A stretch of DNA of 64,000 nucleotides, taken from the NCBI GenBank assembly GCA_963575745.1, contig CAUYUJ010015715.1, positions 455,929-519,928 on the forward strand, in the 5' to 3' direction. This document shows, piece by piece, positions 34,191 through 44,039 of this stretch; position 1 is the stretch's first letter, and every line of letters begins with the position of its first letter. The DNA comes from Prorocentrum cordatum. Taxonomy: Eukaryota > Sar > Dinophyceae > Prorocentrales > Prorocentraceae. The position numbers were made by a program, and so were the translations under genes. The notes below the pieces were generated by a model, which ran no database searches, was not told where the DNA came from, and worked only from the letters and a program-made list of their open reading frames with translations.

Positions 34191-35702
34191 AACTGTTTTG
34201 GCGAGCGTTTCAAAAAAAGAAATCTTAGAACAGGCCGCCCCCCAGGTCAGCCGCGACGCGCGCAGACATGTCCCTGCAGCGGGAGAGGCATCGCAGAGCG
34301 CAACTTTAAGCGGCGCCGTGCCGCAGGCAATGCGCGCGCCATCGCCCGCCCCCGCTGCGCGGCTGCGAGCAAGGCCACTGGCGACTGCGCCCGCTGGGCG
34401 CGCGACTGCAGACGCAGCTAGCCCCCTTTCGGCAGCCCGGGCCGGGATGGCATGACATGAGTTTGCATGCGCATTAAGATATTCACCCGTATATGCACTC
34501 CTGGAAAACAGCTTTGCCATCCCGGACCCCCGCGCGCCCGCCCGGCACCCAGGGCCCAGGGCCATCTGCCAATTTGAATCGTTCGCAGCAGGTGGCCCCC
34601 AACTACAGGGCCAGGGGCGCGCGTGCGTTGTCACGCCCGCGCAGTCCGCGCATGTTCTCACAGCAGGCGCGCCCGCGGCATCCGCGGGGCTCGATGAAAA
34701 AGACGGGGCTACTGTCAGTTACCATATCAGCATCAGAAACAACACGCACGACGCACACACACCATATGCTTATGCGCTTATGCAGCACAGCGGCAGCAAA
34801 TAATACGTGCAAGCATGAGCGCGCATGTTCTCCCAAGCAGTGACAGGCTTCATGCCTATTTTGATTCACGGAGAAATTAGATCGCACCCAGTGCGCATCG
34901 CCACGCATGCTGCAAAACAAAGATGCAGCCACGCAATGTTGGAGCGCGGCCATACTTCAGCCGCACATTGGACTTGTTCCGCAAGAACTCGCGAAGATGG
35001 GTGGTCTGGGCCACAGGATCCCGGTTCAGATGATTCATTCGGCGCGCGCCCCCCCCGCTGCCTTCCTCGGACCATTCAGCTGTTCCCCCCGCGCTGCCCC
35101 CCCCCAGCCCCTTCTCTTCCACCCTGCTTCATCTGCCCCCCCCCCCCCCCCATCCGCCCCCCCCCTGGCGCCCTCGCTTCGCTCGGAGGGCGCGCGGAAG
35201 GGCAGGGGGGGAAGGGAGGAGCGCCGGCGGTCGCCCTGGGGGGCGCCCCTAGAAATGGCGCGGCGGCGGCGCCGGAGCGCCAGAATTCACGCGGAGCCCT
35301 CGCGACGGGAGGTCGGAATCGAGGATTGGCCCCTGCTCCGGGGGTCGGAGAGACAGCGTCGGGCGTCGGAGCAAGCAGAGTTCACGTTGCGTTGCCCCGG
35401 GGCAAAATCCCAGGCTTTGCCGCAGCGGAAACCCGCGTGAGAGAATTCGCGGGACTTGTCGCGGCAGCAGGTGTTCCGGACTGGAATGTCTACGCTCGCG
35501 GTGCAGGGAGGCAGGCTCAGAAGCAGGGGGCTCTGAGTGGAATCAAGAGGGGGGGAATTTTCTTCCGTCGCACATCGGCCCAGGTGTCGGGTCGCCATGG
35601 ATTGGCTACTCGCCCCGACGCAGAAACGCCCGAGAATCGGCCCAGCCTCTCCATCGAGACGATTTCTCTGATGTTACCCCAAGCGAGGCTGACCGTGGCG
35701 CC

Positions 35703-37030
35703 ATGCTGACTGCCGCGAGCATGGGCGCCAATTCCCACGTTGAGGCGGCGTCTCCTACCCGCGCGAGGAGCTCGATCGAACCAGTTTCGGAAACTTCGTT
35801 CTCGTCTGACCCTCGCGGGGGCGCCGGGCACGCCGCGACGAGGCCTGCAGCCGTCGTCCCGAGGGTCGGCGCAGCACAACTTGCGTTGCCCCTTCGCGGA
35901 CCACCTGCGGCCGCGGCGCAACGTTCCGTGGCTCCACCACGACATCCAACTGATGTCGCGCCTGCTCGGCGCGCGGCGCACAACAGGCGGCGGCTGCCGC
36001 TCGCGGTCGCTCGCCGCTGGCTTCAGACCAGCCGGGTTCCAGGCGCCCTGCGGGGCTCGAGGTGGCCATGGACGTTCTGGCAGTCGAAGACTCGACAGCA
36101 TGACATTTGGCGTTTCAAGCACGAACACCTGCAACCGTCAATCCGCGCATGCGCGCGGCGTGGGAAGAGCCCACGCGCGCGCTACGACGCCGCGCTTCGT
36201 TATTTGGCCAACCCCGTTGAGATAGCAGCGGGGTTGCCGTTGCTGCCGCGCGACTCGGACGCGAAACTGACGCGTCTCTTCGCTTCGCTCGACGGCAAAC
36301 CGTGGGGCGCGACGCCCACTGCCCGCGCAGCTGTGCGGGCGTGGCACCAGGAACGTGATCTGGTCGACCCAGTCGAAGCCGCGTGGACCGAACTGGCCGC
36401 GCGCTTCTGGAAAAGCTAGGAAAAACGGGCCGGCCACGCCCTGTCCAGGGCGAAAGAGCCGTGGTCTTTAACGCTGTTGTTGGAGCGCGCGCGCGCCCGC
36501 TGCGTCGCCAACTCCCCCGCGGGCGTTCGGGGCGCAGCAGCCGCTGCGCGTTGCTTCTTCGGCGCGCGTCGATCCGCCGAGATGCGGGCCCCGAGGGCGG
36601 GTGATCTCACGATCGACCAAGGGCGCGCCACAGCGTAGATCAGTAAACAACAGAACGACCCGCATGGGGCCGGCATGCGCTGCATCATTCCTCGGTTCCC
36701 TCTCCTGGCTGACGCCTGCCCTGTGCAGCTTCTGCAGGATTGGCTCGCCTTTCGAGCAAAGCTTTGGCCGGGTCACCCTGGTGGCCCAATGTTTCCCGCC
36801 ACGCGCAAAGGGGCGCCAATTTCGATCTCCGCCGACACAACGCGGAAGTCGTTGGCATCAATATTTCCTGGGGGTCAACTGGCACCCACTCGCTTCGGAA
36901 TGGCGGGGCCCACTGGTGGGGAGCTGGCGACCACGTCCAGGGCGAAATAATCCTAGCTCACGGCGGTCGGTCAAGCCCAGGGCGCTCCGTTTACGCGCGG
37001 GCCCCCCCCAGCCAGAAGGCGACTTTCTAA
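35703..37030 (+). pseudogene. Tyrosine recombinase remnant
   Basis: Coding sense moves between frames: an N-terminal helical part to 36419 (IAAGLPLLPRDSDAKLTRLF), RAGDLTID near 36590, CPVQLLQDWLAFRAKLWPG and GGPMFPATRKG (36720-36810), and then THSLRNGGAHWWGAGD near 36885-36935. H-S-L-R-x-G-G-A is the box II His-x-x-Arg of tyrosine recombinases. The tyrosine nucleophile segment cannot be found before the right direct repeat. In DIRS elements this enzyme inserts the circular DNA copy. The stops and shifts make this copy inactive. Confidence 0.6.
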
Positions 37031-37040
37031 AGGGGCTTGC

Positions 37041-37175
37041 TTTCGGGAAAGAGGCTTCAAGCGAAGGGCCAGCAGCGACATATTCTGTATACTTGCATCT
37101 TATGTTCGGACGTTGGCGCAGGCGCCGCGGCGGCCCCGCGGTCGGGGATTCGCCGCCCCTGCGCCCTGCCGAGGT
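37041..37175 (+). repeat. Right direct repeat of the DIRS-like element
   Basis: 135-bp copy of 29570-29710 in the same orientation. It lacks a 6-bp segment present in the left copy and ends GCCCTGCCGAGGT. Confidence 0.85.
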
Positions 37176-37820
37176 AAAACAGGGGTCGGGGGTCAGCGGG
37201 CCCCGCGCATGAGGAAAACCCGCCCACCTTAAAACCCCTTGCGCCAGTTGCTACCCCCCCCCCATCGGGGGGGGGGGGGGGCGGCGTTGCCAAGCGGCAT
37301 ACCGCCAGCAGGCCTGCCATTCCCCCGGCGCTCCCTTTGCGGCATGTGTTGCCCGCCCCTGCCTTCGCGGAGTGCGCGGAAGATGTGAAGCCCCGCGATC
37401 TCTCATTTCCGACGTCCCCTCCTAGTTCTCGGTGCCACCGTTGCCTTCGCATTCTGCTCTCTCCTTCGCCCCCGCGCCCTGTCCTCGCTCCGCGGCGGAG
37501 CGAGGGCAGGATGAGAGGAGAAGGCGGAGCTTCCACCCCCCCCCCTCTCCACCTGCCCCCTCCCGGGTGCGAGGGGCGGGGGGGGGGGGGCGATGGCCCG
37601 CCGGGGCGGGCGCGGGGGCCCTCCAGCCAGAATTTTCCAGCGGCTCGCGCTTCAACCAGACGCCCCCTGAGCAGCTGATCTGCTGAGAGGACCTCGGGGG
37701 AAGTCAAAAACACGCTCCTTGACAGGTGCGCGGCATCACCTGGGGCAGCGCCGAGCACTACCCGCTGGGCTGCGCCCCCCTCAAAAGAGGGGAGTCCACT
37801 GAGGCCACTCCCTGGGAGCG
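37176..37820. other. Stretch without genes
   Basis: Contains C- and G-runs (37253-37282), including 15 consecutive G that could form quadruplex structures. No supported exon. Confidence 0.6.
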
Positions 37821-38174
37821 GAGGCATGCGGCGTCGCCTCGAGCGGCGCCCAGCATCGCCCTCCAGGCCGCGCCCCCCGCAAAAGCGGGGAGGCCACCGA
37901 AGCCGCCCCCTTTAGATACCCACTGCTTTTCCACGCCTCTGGGCAAGTAAGAGAAGTGAGCTCTACACGGCAAGAATCAGAGGGCATGTTGGGAGCGGAG
38001 GTATGCGGCGTCACCTGGGGCGGCGCTCAGCGCCACCCTCCAGGCCGCGCCCCCCGCAGAAGCGGGGAGGCCACCGAAGCCGCCCCCTTTAGATACCCAC
38101 TGCTTTTCCACGTCTCTGGGCAAGCAAGAGAAGTGAGCTCTACACGGCAAGAATCAGAAGGCATGTTGACCTGG
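37821..38174. repeat. 177-bp tandem repeat, two full copies
   Basis: GAGG(C/T)ATGCGGCGTC starts at 37821 and at 37998, a period of 177 bp. Each copy holds AGCGGGGAGGCCACCGAAGC, TTTAGATACCCACTGCTTTT and GTGAGCTCTACACGGCAAGA. A more diverged partial copy precedes it (about 37728-37820). Confidence 0.85.
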
Positions 38175-38291
38175 ACCGTTATCCCTGATCCACACATTCG
38201 CCACCGCGTGGCGGGCCTTCCACCAGGCCGCACGGGTGACGGGCACATCCCGGTGAGTCTTAGCTGGGACTCGTCGAGCACTACGTTGTAA

Positions 38292-39473
38292 TTATCGCTG
38301 TGGTGTCCGCGCGCCGCAGTCCTTTTCGCAGGCCTCCGTCACCTTGGGGTCGTTCCAATACTTCTTCATCAGCTGGTTGTAGTCAGGCTCGGCGTTCGCA
38401 TCGGCGATGGGACCCTCGGGACCTGCTGCGCAAGAGACTCCGACGGTCATCGCGGCCACCTGCTTGTCCTCCAGCTGGTTGGCGGCTCTGCTCTCGGCAG
38501 CGGCCTGCGGCTCCATGACACTCGAGGGCGCCCAGCCCTGCTCCACGAACACGACAGTGCCACAAATACATCGCCGGCCTGCAGCCCCTGATACCTCCCA
38601 GCGCCCTGGGGGGCAACGAGGAACCACACCCAGCACGCAAGGCTCCCAAAATCCAGCAGACGGGATGAACTCCGCGGCGGACGCATTGAGCTCCTTCCGA
38701 CTGTCGGCGCCTCTGGCCAGCACGGCCTCCAGGGCCTCCAGGCGCCAAGTGGTGGCACCGAATGGGCCATGCGGGAGCTCCAAGTGCCAGCCCGCTTTAT
38801 CCAGGAGCGCCCTCACAACTGGGATGAGTGGTCCGGCCTCGGCACTGCTGGGAGCCCCCCGCAGCCTGGGGCCCTTTTGCGCGCTGCGGCACTCCCGAGG
38901 CGGCGCTCCAGCTGAAGGACACCGCTGCGCATGGAGGGCCACGTTGCGTCTCAGCCTGTCCTCGGACTCCTCCTGGCCAGCAGCGCGGGCACGCAGGGCG
39001 GGCCTGGCCAAGGCCTCGCGACGAGCGACCTCCGAGTCCAAGGTCACCCCGCCGGCTGGACCAATCAGTGCCCGCAGTCGTTCCAGCTCTGCCAGGAGCT
39101 TGGTGATAATGAAAGGGAATTGGGACACACAAATAAATACACACAAATACAAATATCCCCCATATTTTCCCATATTTTCTGGGTTTTTGTCTTCCCCCCC
39201 ACTTCCCATATTTTCCTATATTTTCCTGGGAGTGGACGATTAATTGTGTCTGTGTGTTTTTTCCCCTCCTGAGATAAGCGCTTCAGCCGAGGCCCGTGCG
39301 CCCGCAGCGCCCCGTCGTCGGCCGACGCCTCTCGCGGCACGAGCCTCCGCAGCGGCGGCAGCGTCCCGTGCCATCCCAAGTCGCGCGTGGAAGCGAAGGG
39401 CCGCCAGTAGGCTTTCGCCAGAGGCAGACACCCTTGAGCACGCGCGCGCGGCCTTGAGCCAAAATGGCTACGG
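38292..39473 (-). CDS. Probable retroposed mRNA headed by DinoSL, hypothetical protein
   Basis: The minus-strand text begins with the spliced leader at 39473 and runs into a GC-rich frame (CLPLAKAYWRPFASTRD to PRLKRLSQ) ending at 39269. After a 170-bp AT-rich intron with a GA donor and AG acceptor (39099-39268), it continues in phase as LLAELERLRALIGPAGG, then Arg/Ala-rich helical text, a Trp/Cys-containing part and MKKYWNDPKVTEACEKD, ending at TAA 38292-38294. No ATG occurs in this frame before 39098, so the start is lost or lies in the second exon. DinoSL in genomic DNA means that a trans-spliced mRNA was copied back. An intron in such a copy would have to be later or retained. Family unknown. 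Confidence 0.45.
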
Positions 39474-39474
39474 A
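39453..39474 (-). other. Genomic DinoSL sequence, full match
   Basis: On the minus strand the 22-nt dinoflagellate spliced leader is present in full, with T at the variable first position and the CCATTTTGGCTCAAG core. It is followed by GCCGCG rather than the GT donor of an SL RNA gene, so it is a leader carried by a reinserted mRNA. A second GCTCAAG occurs 13 bases further on, as if an older truncated leader lies behind it. Confidence 0.9.
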
Positions 39475-39494
39475 ACCAGCCGGAATCCTCCTTT

Positions 39495-39556
39495 TCCTCC
39501 TCCTCCTCCTCCTCCTCCTCCTCCTCCTCCTCCTCGTCCTCGTCCTCCTCCTCCTC
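39495..39556. repeat. (TCC)n microsatellite
   Basis: Imperfect TCC repeat of about 60 bp just upstream (in minus-strand sense) of the DinoSL copy. Confidence 0.9.
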
Positions 39557-39612
39557 TCCAGCTCCTCCGCGCCGATGCATTCCGAAAACAGTCTTTGCGT
39601 CGCTGCGTCGTC

Positions 39613-39790
39613 GACTTCTTCCGGGCGGCTTCCTGGAAACAGCGTCTTCTGGACCACTTCTTCCGAAGGCGAGTTCTTCCGCGACGATTTCTTCGGGACC
39701 ACTTCTTCCAGACGACTGCTTCTGGAAGAAAATTCTTCTGGACGAAATCGTCGTGGAAGAAATCGTCGCGGAAAAAATCGTCGTCTTTCG
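39613..39790. repeat. 14-bp tandem array 1 with inverted end
   Basis: Degenerate units of ACTTCTTCCGGACG type, followed by units in the opposite orientation (GGAAGAAATCGTCG). The arms GAGTTCTTCCGCGACGATTT and its near-complement GAAATCGTCGCGGAAAAAAT can pair as a hairpin. Confidence 0.75.
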
Positions 39791-39959
39791 GTTTTTCTTC
39801 GTGTAATTGCAATTCCGGTGAGTGGAATGGGGCGGGTCTGGGTCCGTCGGCACACATCACCACGCCAGGATCCAGTAAACCAAGTCCCGCCAACGCACGA
39901 GGGACGCGTTGCCCGTTATCCGCGTCATTGTCCCGCTCTTCCCCGCACCCCTCGTCCTC

Positions 39960-40500
39960 CTCCACTGCAGCCTTCGGCGGAGCTCCGTACGGGGCCTCGA
40001 AACGTGTGAAGGGTGTGCCGACATGAGTGCGGCGGCGCCATGCGAACCCTGCCACAAGGGCCTTCGGTGAAACTCCCAGTGAGGCCACGGAACGTGTGAT
40101 GGGTGTGCCGACATGAGTACGGTGGCGTCATGCGAACCCCACTAACGGGGCCTTGCGTGGAGCCCTCCATGGGGCCACGAACCGTGTGAGAGGTGTGCCG
40201 ACATGGGTGCGGTCAGGCACGTGCGAACCCTGCCGCTGTCGCCTTCGGTAGAGCTGCCTACAGAGCCCCGAAGCGTGTGAGGGGTGTACCGAAACGAGCG
40301 CGGTGGGGCCATGCGAACCCTGCCACTGCGGCCTTCGGCGAAGCTCCCTACGAGGGCACGAACATGTGAGGGGTGTGCTGGAATAAGTGCGGTCGGCGGT
40401 AGCTCCATGCAAGCCCTGCCACGAAGGCCTTCGGTAAAGCTCCAAATGGGGCCACGAAGTGTGAGAGAGGTGCGCCGAAATGACTGCAATTGCGCCGTGC
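39960..40500. repeat. 90-bp tandem array, about six copies
   Basis: The anchor ACATGAGTGC or its variants occurs at 40021, 40111, 40201, 40291 and 40381, exactly 90 bp apart. Each unit includes GCCTTCGG, CATGCGAACCCTGCCAC and GTGTGAGGGGTGTGCCG. On the minus strand it reads as 30-residue units (MSAHPSHVPWPHWEFHRRPL), an open frame that follows from the period and is not evidence of a gene. Confidence 0.85.
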
Positions 40501-41005
40501 GAACTTTCTTCAATCGACTTCTTCCAGTCGACTCCTTCCCAACGACTTCTTCCGAACAACTTCTTCCGAACAACTTCTTCCGGGCGACTTCTTCCAGACG
40601 ACTTCTTCCGGACGATTTCTTCCAGACGACTTTTTCGACCTCTTTCGAACGAATTCTTCCAAACGACTTCTTTTCGACGACTTCTTCCGAGACGACCTCT
40701 TCCGGACGAGTTCTTCGGGACCACTTCTTCCGAACCACTTCTTCCGAACGCCTTCTTCAGAACACCTTATTTGTCATCGCTATCCTATCCCTTCTCCTCC
40801 GTCTCCGCCGCGCCGATCTCTCGAGAGAAAATTATGTCTCGACGACTCTTTCCGGACGACTTGTTCCCAACCACTTCTTCTGGACGACTTCTTCCGCGAC
40901 GACTTCTTCTGGGCCACTTCTTCCAGACCAATTCTTCCGGACGACTTCGTCTGGAAGAAAATGATTCCGGAAGAAGTCGTCGCGGAAGAAGTCGTCGTCT
41001 TCCAG
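40500..41005. repeat. 14-bp tandem array 2 with perfect 24-bp inverted repeat
   Basis: About 25 degenerate units of ACTTCTTCCGAACG type. Near the end the orientation flips. 40886-40909 (beginning GACTTCTTCCGCGACG) is the exact reverse complement of 40970-40993 (beginning GAAGAAGTCGTCGCGG), with a 60-bp loop. Array 1 has the same architecture, so the two are copies of one structure placed on either side of the 90-bp array. Confidence 0.85.
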
Positions 41006-41020
41006 GGTGCCCTGGAAGGC

Positions 41021-41160
41021 TACCCAACCTTACCATCGATTTCGACTGTAAGGCTTTGCGGTGCCCTCCGATCCTGGGCGTGGCAAATTTTTCACACCGG
41101 GCGTTTTCGCCTGGCTTCGGGGCCCGCAACCATCACATATCGAGCTGGGTCGATAGGGTT
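41021..41160 (-). repeat. Dispersed repeat, copy 1
   Basis: Contains CTACCCAACCTTACC, CGACTGTAAGGCTTTGCGG and GGGCGTGGCA, then CACACCGGGCGTTTTCGCC. It matches 42328-42470 in the same orientation. It lies just beyond the last SMC1 exon that I can place. Confidence 0.75.
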
Positions 41161-41436
41161 CCGGCGTAAGTTTTGGATCTTGCACATATTTGTCTACAAC
41201 GTCGGATCCCAGGGTGCGCACAGGCAGCCGCCCCAGGTAGTCCGAGCTGGCCTCAACAGCTCCTCCCGAGCAGTCCAGGGCGGTCTCCATACCCCAACCC
41301 TGGGGCGCGGACCGCTTCAGGGGCGCTACCCGAGGCGGCGCCAGGGTGCTGAGGTCGCCACGGATTACTCGGGGGGCCTGCCGAGGCCAGCTGGGACTAC
41401 CTGGGGGGGCTGTCTGTGCGCAGCCCGACGCCTTAC

Positions 41437-41485
41437 CATCCTCGATGCGCTGCCGCACGAACTCCAGCCGGCTCGCCACGGCGAC
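41437..41485 (-). CDS. SMC1: Possible SMC1 exon 6
   Basis: A 49-bp minus-strand exon between CAG (41486-41488) and GT (41435-41436) encodes VAVASRLEFVRQRIEDG, coiled-coil text in phase with exon 5. Both splice sites are clean (GATG/GTAAGG), but a short helical peptide alone is weak family evidence. Confidence 0.45.
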
Positions 41486-41499
41486 CTGAGAGCTGTACT

Positions 41500-41745
41500 T
41501 CAAGGCGACGCGCACTCAACAGCGCAATGTTTTTTTTCGCAGTGTCAACAACGCAGTGGCAGCGACGCAGTGCCAACAGACCAGCACAAACACGAGTCGT
41601 GTCAGCAACACAGTGCTAACAGCGCAGTGCCAACAGGAGTCGTGTCAGCAACACAGTGTCAACAATGCAGTGTCAACAAGAATCGTGCCAACAATCCAGT
41701 GTCAACAGCGCAGAGTCAATGACGCGGTGTCAGCAACGCAGCCAC
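41500..41745. repeat. Degenerate CAGTGTCAACAACG repeat
   Basis: About 15 units of roughly 15 bp built on CAGTG(C/T)CAACA, with two longer duplications containing GAGTCGTGTCAGCAACACAG. Frames read as QCQQ repeats and are not considered coding. Confidence 0.8.
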
Positions 41746-42012
41746 CTCGGCATAAGCATAAACTCCCAGAGCTCCGCGCGTATCTCTCGTACCGGCACTG
41801 ACCCCCCTCCCTGGCGCGTAGAGCGCGCCCCGGCACCGATCCAAGACATCCGCGCGGACCTCCGAAAATCGATGCTCATGCCGCTTTGCTCTTCCTCGAG
41901 ACCTGCTCTGGCTTCGCCTTCAGGCGGCGACATCCGAACGCTGCCCCCACCAACCATCGACTCTCCCGAATCGATGGGAGGCGGGGGCAGGCTTCGGACC
42001 TCGCCGCCGAGC

Positions 42013-42211
42013 CTTGTCGAGCCGCGCCCGCGCCCCAGACTCGGCCTTCTCCGCCTGCGCCGTCGCCAGGTGCGCCCGCGCGCGCTCGGCGTCGGCGGCC
42101 TCCAAGCCAGCGCGCTCGGCCTCCGCGGCGGCACGGTGTGCGTCCAGGTCGGCGCGGGCGCCAGCGCGGTTGCGAACCACCTCCTCCAGGTGCTGCGAGA
42201 TGCCGTGGAGC
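42013..42211 (-). CDS. SMC1: SMC1 exon 5: coiled coil
   Basis: After CAG (42212-42214) the frame reads RLHGISQHLEEVVRNRAG, then an Ala/Glu/Arg-rich coiled coil (ADLDAHRAAAEAERAGLEAA, LATAQAEKAE, ARARLDK). It fits the SMC1 segment that follows LFKL in other eukaryotes. The proposed end is AAG with a GC donor (42011-42012). A GT donor a few codons later is an alternative. Confidence 0.65.
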
Positions 42212-42327
42212 CTGGCGCGATGAGGATGCAGGCCCCTCGGACGCCCATGTCGAATCGAGCGGGGCTGGACATCGGAAGTGGCGAAGGATGGGCCGAAGAG
42301 GCAAGGATGCAAGGGCATCCTTGGCTT

Positions 42328-42470
42328 ACCCAACCTTACCTTCGATCTCGACTGTAAGACTTTGCGGTGCCATCGGATCCCGGGCGTGGCACACTTTTCA
42401 CACTGGGCGTGTTCGCCCGACTCGGGCCCCGGGACCACCACAGGTCGACCCGGCTCGAAAAGTGCCGCAG
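42328..42470 (-). repeat. Dispersed repeat, copy 2, inside SMC1 intron 4
   Basis: Same sequence family as 41021-41160 (CTACCCAACC reads TTACCCAACC here, then CGACTGTAAGACTTTGCGG and GGGCGTGGCA). It makes up much of the 342-bp intron between exons 4 and 5. Confidence 0.75.
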
Positions 42471-42553
42471 ACGGGAACATGGGATCCAGGGCTCTGGTCG
42501 TGCTCTTCCACGATGCTGCATTCTCTTTTCTTGACGTCGGATCTCGGGGGAGC

Positions 42554-42903
42554 CTGAAGAGGTAGAACTCGCGCTGGAGGCCGCACCTCTCCCCCTCCAG
42601 GCGCCTGTACTCGTCGGCCTCGTCCTTCTGCTGCTGCACCCGCTTCTTCTCGTTGATGGCGTTGCGCTTTTTAGTGAAGAGGAACCTGGCGTTGTCCTCA
42701 ATCTTTGTCTTCGCCGCCGCCAACCGCTCGTACTCCGGGCGGAGCTGTTCGGAGCCCGATATCTGCTCGAAGAAGGCGGTCAGATCCTTGCCCTGCCGCT
42801 GCGCCGTGGCGTCCACGTCGCCCTGGAAGACCAGGAAATTGCGCACCTTGGAGAGGATGTTGATGCCCTCGAGGCGCTTGAGGTACTCCGCCTGCGTCAC
42901 TGC
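42554..42903 (-). CDS. SMC1: SMC1 exon 4
   Basis: Most diagnostic exon: AVTQAEYLKRLEGINILSKV, RNFLVFQGDVDATAQRQGKD, LTAFFEQISGSEQLRPEYER, then the start of the coiled coil (NARFLFTKKRNAINEKKRVQ, KDEADEYRRLEGE) and REFYLF. The Q-loop region NFLVFQGDV and FFEQISGS are characteristic of SMC1. Acceptor AAAG is at 42904-42907 and the GC donor at 42552-42553. 350 nt, leaving two bases that are completed by exon 5. Confidence 0.9.
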
Positions 42904-42999
42904 CTTTGGAGGGAGTGGCGCTGCGCAAAAAAAAACACGGGGGGGGCGTTCCAAGGAGACAGGGGGCCTCTCAGAATTTGGCTGCTGGCTGAGAGGGCT

Positions 43000-44020
43000 C
43001 CTCAGACTCAGAGGGCAGGAGGGCGGCTGAGGAGTCCGCTGCCTTCCCATAAGAAGGCGGCCTGCCCCGCCCACCCCCCCTGGGCGCGCCGCGAAGGGAT
43101 GGAAAACACATGCGCGCGGGCACAGATTCTCGACATCGGCGATGTTCGCAGGGGCGAAGGCGGGGAACACGAGGGTTGTGGGCCCCTCCGGGGCTCATAT
43201 CTGGCCGATCCTGGCGCGCTGCTCCGCAACACCGACCGCACCGTCAACGTCCCCAGTGTGGCACCAGTCGGTCGAAAACTTTCGGCCAGCGCACGCGCGG
43301 GCATGCGCCGCGGATGCCCGCGCATCCGCCAGCTCTCCTGGAACGCCGGAGCCTCTGGAAGGCACCCCGAGGCTGGAAGGCCGCAGGGAGCCGACGAGAA
43401 CGTCCGAGAGCTGGACCTGGATCGCGCCATTTCTAAAGCGTGGTTCTGGGAGAAGGAGGAGGAAAGCAGAGGGGAATGAGGCGCGAAGGAACAGAGCTGA
43501 ATGTACCCCGTCCGCGTGACCGTTTGGCGCTGTGCCCTTGCATCTCGGCCCCCCCCCCCTGGATCGAATCCCCCCCCCCCACACACACAACGTGCTCTTT
43601 CGAACATCAAGCAACTAATCAGTCACCGTGCCCCCCTTGGGCGTTGAAGCATGGTAAGATCCAGAGGGCTGTCTGGTGAGCGCATGGAGCGCGTCATGTG
43701 CGGCGCCGCAGGCGTCGACCAGGGCTGGGGAGAGGGGGTGGGGCGGCGCCCTTGGCGGAAGCGTGCCGTCCCCACGGGCGGCCGAGGGCGCCTCCTCTTG
43801 GAGCGCGGCTCCCCGACAAGCAGCTTTCAGAGCTGCCGAGGGGGGCGCGGCCCCCCAGGCACCAAGTGTTCCGGGCTGCGTCTGGCCTCGGCGCCGCAAC
43901 CTTCTCAGAGCGTTCCGGGACGCTCTGAGAGCGTTCCGTAACGCTCTGGAGCGGATCTATCCTGGTCCTAGCCCCGTGCGAAGGAGGCTCGTTGGTGCTC
44001 AGAGCCTCGGCCCTCCAATA
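43000..44020. other. SMC1 intron 3, no further gene seen
   Basis: The intron spans 42904-44039. It is GC-rich without a recognised insertion. It includes poly-A-like and C-runs (42926-42950, 43551-43582) and a short GCGTTCCGGGACGCTCTGAG inverted motif near 43911. Confidence 0.5.
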
Positions 44021-44039
44021 ATTACCGGACCCCTGAGGC

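Larger units (their letters stand above)
29570..37175 (+). mobile_element. Degraded DIRS-like (tyrosine-recombinase) retroelement
   Basis: Two direct repeats, 29570-29710 (141 bp) and 37041-37175 (135 bp), match along their whole length apart from a 6-bp gap and scattered substitutions (shared TTTCGGGAAA, CTTATGTTCGGACGT, GGCGCAGGCGCCGCG, CGCCCTGCCGAGGT). Between them on the plus strand lie reverse transcriptase and RNase H fragments, a Gag-like frame and a tyrosine-recombinase end. RT plus tyrosine recombinase defines DIRS-type elements. The Gag-like frame lies downstream of RNase H, which is not the usual order, so the interval may hold two overlapping insertions. Stops and shifts show that it is dead. 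Confidence 0.65.

Noticed and set aside
39453-39474. SL RNA gene
   Set aside because: The leader is followed by GCCGCG, not by GT and an Sm-binding region, and there is only one copy here.
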